The notes beneath the pieces are model-generated. The model was not told where the DNA came from. It made no database searches and worked only from the letters and a program-made list of their open reading frames with translations. A program made the position numbers and the translations under genes. Positions 44,771 through 46,794 of a stretch of 46,794 nt of DNA are shown here, piece after piece. Origin of the DNA: Sutterella sp. (GTDB taxonomy: Bacteria > Pseudomonadota > Gammaproteobacteria > Burkholderiales > Burkholderiaceae_F); contig NZ_JAUNSF010000003.1 in assembly GCF_030539355.1 (NCBI RefSeq), positions 31,488 to 78,281 on the forward strand, given 5' to 3'. Positions within the stretch are counted from its first letter, which is position 1. Each line of letters starts with the position of its first letter.

Positions 44771-45751
44771 TCAGCTGCCGGTGTCGAAGAATCGCATCAC
44801 ACGACGCGGGAGGTAATTCAGGTCCCCGGGAAAGCGCGCGCCCTCGGGGAAGCCCACGTGTCCGCCCTCCCTCGGGAACTCGCCGATCACCGACGCGCTC
44901 ATCTCGCTCTCGCCGGGCAGGGCCCAGCCGGGATAGAACGGGTCGTTGCAGGCGTTCAGAAGGAGAAACGGCACGCGGATCCCGGGAAGGACCTGCTTGG
45001 CCGAGCACTTCTGCCAGTACTCCATCGCTCCCTTGTAGCCATGGACCGGCGCCGTGTAGATATCGTCGAAATCATACAGGGTCTGGCAGCGCTTCACCTG
45101 CTCGATGTCGAAGAGATCGGGCCATTGCTTCGCCTTCTCGATCAGCTTCTCCTTGAGGGTCTTGAGGAACATGTCCGCGTAGAGCGTGTTGACGCCCTTG
45201 CTCATGCGCTCACTGCCGGTGACGAGATCGATCGGGGCGCAGATCGAGACGGCGGCGTCGACGAGGTGCTGCGCCTCGGTCCCGAGGTCGCCCATGCACT
45301 TCGTGAGCTGGTTGCCGCCGAGGCTCACGCCCACGGCGTAGCGGGGCGCGTCGGGGTAGCGCTTCGCCACCGTTTCGAGCACCCAGCTCGCGTCGCCCGT
45401 GTCGCCCGCGAAGTAGGCGCGGGGCTTCAGATTCATCAGCCCCCCGCAGGTGCGGAAGTGCGCGACCACGCCCCTCCAGCCGCGCTTCACGCAACTATCC
45501 ATGAGCGCCTCGGCATAGTGGCTGTCGCTCGCGCCCTCGAGTCCGTGGAAATGCACGAGCACGGGCGCCTTCGGGTCCGTCGGCTCGGGCGTCACCCAGT
45601 CCCAGGCGACGATGTCACCGTCGGGCATCCCGACGATCTCGCGCCGGTAGGTCACCTTCGGGCGCTCCGTGATGCGCGCCGGGATGACCGTCTGCAGATG
45701 CCCGCCCGGGCACCACGAGGGAGCGTGATATTCGGAATGAGAGAGCGGCAT
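44771..45751 (-). CDS. YheT-family alpha/beta hydrolase
   Basis: The 326-residue protein belongs to the AB-hydrolase-4/YheT group: it opens with the PSWCPGGHLQTVIP segment typical of the group, has the HFHGLEGASDSHY oxyanion segment (67-79), the nucleophile S143 in GVSLGGN, and late acid and histidine in NDPFYPG and GGHVGF. The catalytic triad is thus intact. It is a probable esterase; the substrate is unknown. GGAGG lies 13 bases before the ATG. It is not obviously in an operon with its neighbours. Confidence 0.88.
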   Translation of the reverse strand: MPLSHSEYHAPSWCPGGHLQTVIPARITERPKVTYRREIVGMPDGDIVAWDWVTPEPTDPKAPVLVHFHGLEGASDSHYAEALMDSCVKRGWRGVVAHFRTCGGLMNLKPRAYFAGDTGDASWVLETVAKRYPDAPRYAVGVSLGGNQLTKCMGDLGTEAQHLVDAAVSICAPIDLVTGSERMSKGVNTLYADMFLKTLKEKLIEKAKQWPDLFDIEQVKRCQTLYDFDDIYTAPVHGYKGAMEYWQKCSAKQVLPGIRVPFLLLNACNDPFYPGWALPGESEMSASVIGEFPREGGHVGFPEGARFPGDLNYLPRRVMRFFDTGS

Positions 45752-45840
45752 GACGCTTTCAAAGACCTCCGCGAAAAATTTCTTTGCTGAGGTCTCTGAT
45801 TCTATGGCGCGCCGCCCTCCCTTCGCATCAGCCTAACGGC

Positions 45841-46794
45841 TCAGGCGCGTTCAGGTCCGTCGTTGCCGAAGACCGTGCGCCAGAGACGGCGCACGACCTC
45901 GCGCTCGTGCTCGACCATGCTCACGGGCACGCGCGCCGGGACGCTCTCGCCGGCGTTCAGGCGGATCTCGTGCTGCAGCGCGCGGTAGCGGCGGTAGGCG
46001 AGCACGGCCTCGCGGGCGAGTTCCTCGTCAAAGACGCCGATTCTCGCGAGCATCTCAAGGAGCAGGATGTTGCCGAAGTTGTTGACGAGCTCCGGATGCT
46101 CCGCGGAGAGCCCGAGCACGCAGTACTGCACGAGGAACTCCACGTCCACCATGCCGCCGCGGTCGTGCTTGAGGTCGAAGTCCCCGCTCTTGTTGGGGTG
46201 GCCGTCAAGCATCTTCGCGCGCATCTCGGACACGGCCTTCGCGAGCTCGTCGCGGTCGCGGACCTCGCGCAGGATCGACTCGCGCTCCGCTTCGAAGCGC
46301 CGCCCGAGATCCGGGTCGCCCGCGATGAAGCGCGCGCGCGTGAGGGCCTGATGCTCCCAGAGCCAGGCGCCGTTGCCGTCAATGTTCCTCTGGTAGCGCG
46401 AGAACATGTCGAACGAGCAGACCGCGAGGCCGTTCTCGCCGTTCGGGCGCAGACGCAGATCCACGTCAAAGAGCTTGCCCGAGGAGGTCTGGATCGTGAG
46501 CGCGCTGATCATGCGGCGCACGAGGCGGCTGTAGACCGGATCGGCGTCGTCGGCCGGGTCGTCGTAGAGGAAGACGAGATCAAGGTCGCTCTGGTAGCCG
46601 AGCTCCTTGCCGCCGAGCTTGCCGTAGCCCACCACCGCGAACTTCGGCGGCTCCTCGGCGCGCTTGCCGAGGCTGTGCCACGAGAGATCGAGGATCTCGG
46701 CGATCACCGCGTCGGCGAGCGCCGAGAGGTGGTCGGCGAGGCGCTCGACCGAGAACCGGCCGTCGAGGTCGGCGATCAGGAGGCGAAAGACCGC
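45841..46794 (-). CDS. glnE: Glutamine synthetase adenylyltransferase, C-terminal part
   Basis: The frame is open from the stop at 45841 to the right edge, so the 5' part (about two thirds of the gene) is missing. The visible 317 residues hold the second nucleotidyltransferase domain (GYGKLGGKELGYQSDLDLVF), the KHDRGGMVDVEFLVQY segment and the C-terminal helical region. GlnE adds and removes AMP on glutamine synthetase in response to PII protein. The domain seen corresponds to the adenylylating (C-terminal) half in E. coli. Confidence 0.96.
   Translation of the reverse strand, partial: AVFRLLIADLDGRFSVERLADHLSALADAVIAEILDLSWHSLGKRAEEPPKFAVVGYGKLGGKELGYQSDLDLVFLYDDPADDADPVYSRLVRRMISALTIQTSSGKLFDVDLRLRPNGENGLAVCSFDMFSRYQRNIDGNGAWLWEHQALTRARFIAGDPDLGRRFEAERESILREVRDRDELAKAVSEMRAKMLDGHPNKSGDFDLKHDRGGMVDVEFLVQYCVLGLSAEHPELVNNFGNILLLEMLARIGVFDEELAREAVLAYRRYRALQHEIRLNAGESVPARVPVSMVEHEREVVRRLWRTVFGNDGPERA

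Noticed and set aside
14041-46794. tRNA genes, rRNA, CRISPR arrays, insertion sequences or phage genes
   Set aside because: Intergenic DNA was read on both strands; I saw no T-loop signatures, regularly spaced repeats, transposase motifs or terminal inverted repeats.

Overview
The window is chromosomal DNA from a GC-rich, Gram-negative bacterium. The gene content suggests an anaerobic or microaerophilic betaproteobacterium, perhaps of the Sutterellaceae type. It combines housekeeping genes of proteobacterial type (purB, purD, pepN, dnaK/dnaJ/grpE with sigma-32 promoters, hemH, glnE) with genes for anaerobic life (DcuB, a di-haem fumarate reductase cytochrome b, a NapC/NirT tetrahaem cytochrome, a periplasmic arylsulfate sulfotransferase and a complete mod system). 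The taxonomic placement is inference from gene content, not a database match. There are no rRNA or tRNA genes, CRISPR arrays, insertion sequences or phage genes that I can support.

Layout. 1-2.75 kb: an LTXXQ/Spy-like periplasmic protein, cut by the window edge, and an AssT-type sulfotransferase. 3.1-8.3 kb: purB converges on modABC, which is divergent from modE; a palindrome in the modA-modE gap is a likely ModE operator, and a strong terminator separates modA from modBC. 8.6-15.8 kb: a NapC-like cytochrome, pepN, fbp, a LapA-like membrane protein, upp, and a frdC that stands alone between an FNR-like palindrome and a strong terminator. 16-21.5 kb: a three-gene reverse-strand set of pepP, a small lipoprotein and a 1090-residue protein with a degenerate DEAD-box core and a very long acidic-then-basic tail. 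22.2-27.9 kb: an FKBP, then maf, rlmH, rsfS, nadD, a hypothetical exported protein, purD and a YebC-type protein. 28.1-33.6 kb: an AbgA-like amidohydrolase, an AllC/HyuC-like hydrolase, an orphan LuxR/NarL-type response regulator and DcuB. 34.1-38.4 kb: a two-gene RND efflux pump without an outer-membrane channel. 38.5-46.8 kb: dnaJ, dnaK and grpE, hemH, a VUT-family transporter, a YheT-type hydrolase and the 3' part of glnE.

How the parts fit. The Mod system supplies molybdate for molybdenum enzymes used in anaerobic respiration, with ModE closing the loop. FrdC, DcuB and the NapC-like protein belong to quinol-linked anaerobic respiration; the two amidohydrolases next to DcuB may release amino acids or C4 compounds that feed it. 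The octamer GGGTAAAC (or its complement GTTTACCC) occurs upstream of frdC, between the two amidohydrolases and upstream of dcuB, which hints at shared control.

The most unusual items are the pseudo-helicase-like protein at 18275-21547, a GrpE whose N-terminus carries ten cysteines in two copies of a CCCGxxxCxC motif, a CX3CH first haem site in the NapC-like cytochrome, the orphan frdC, and the possible shared promoter motif. GC-rich codon use creates many long antisense open frames; these were set aside.
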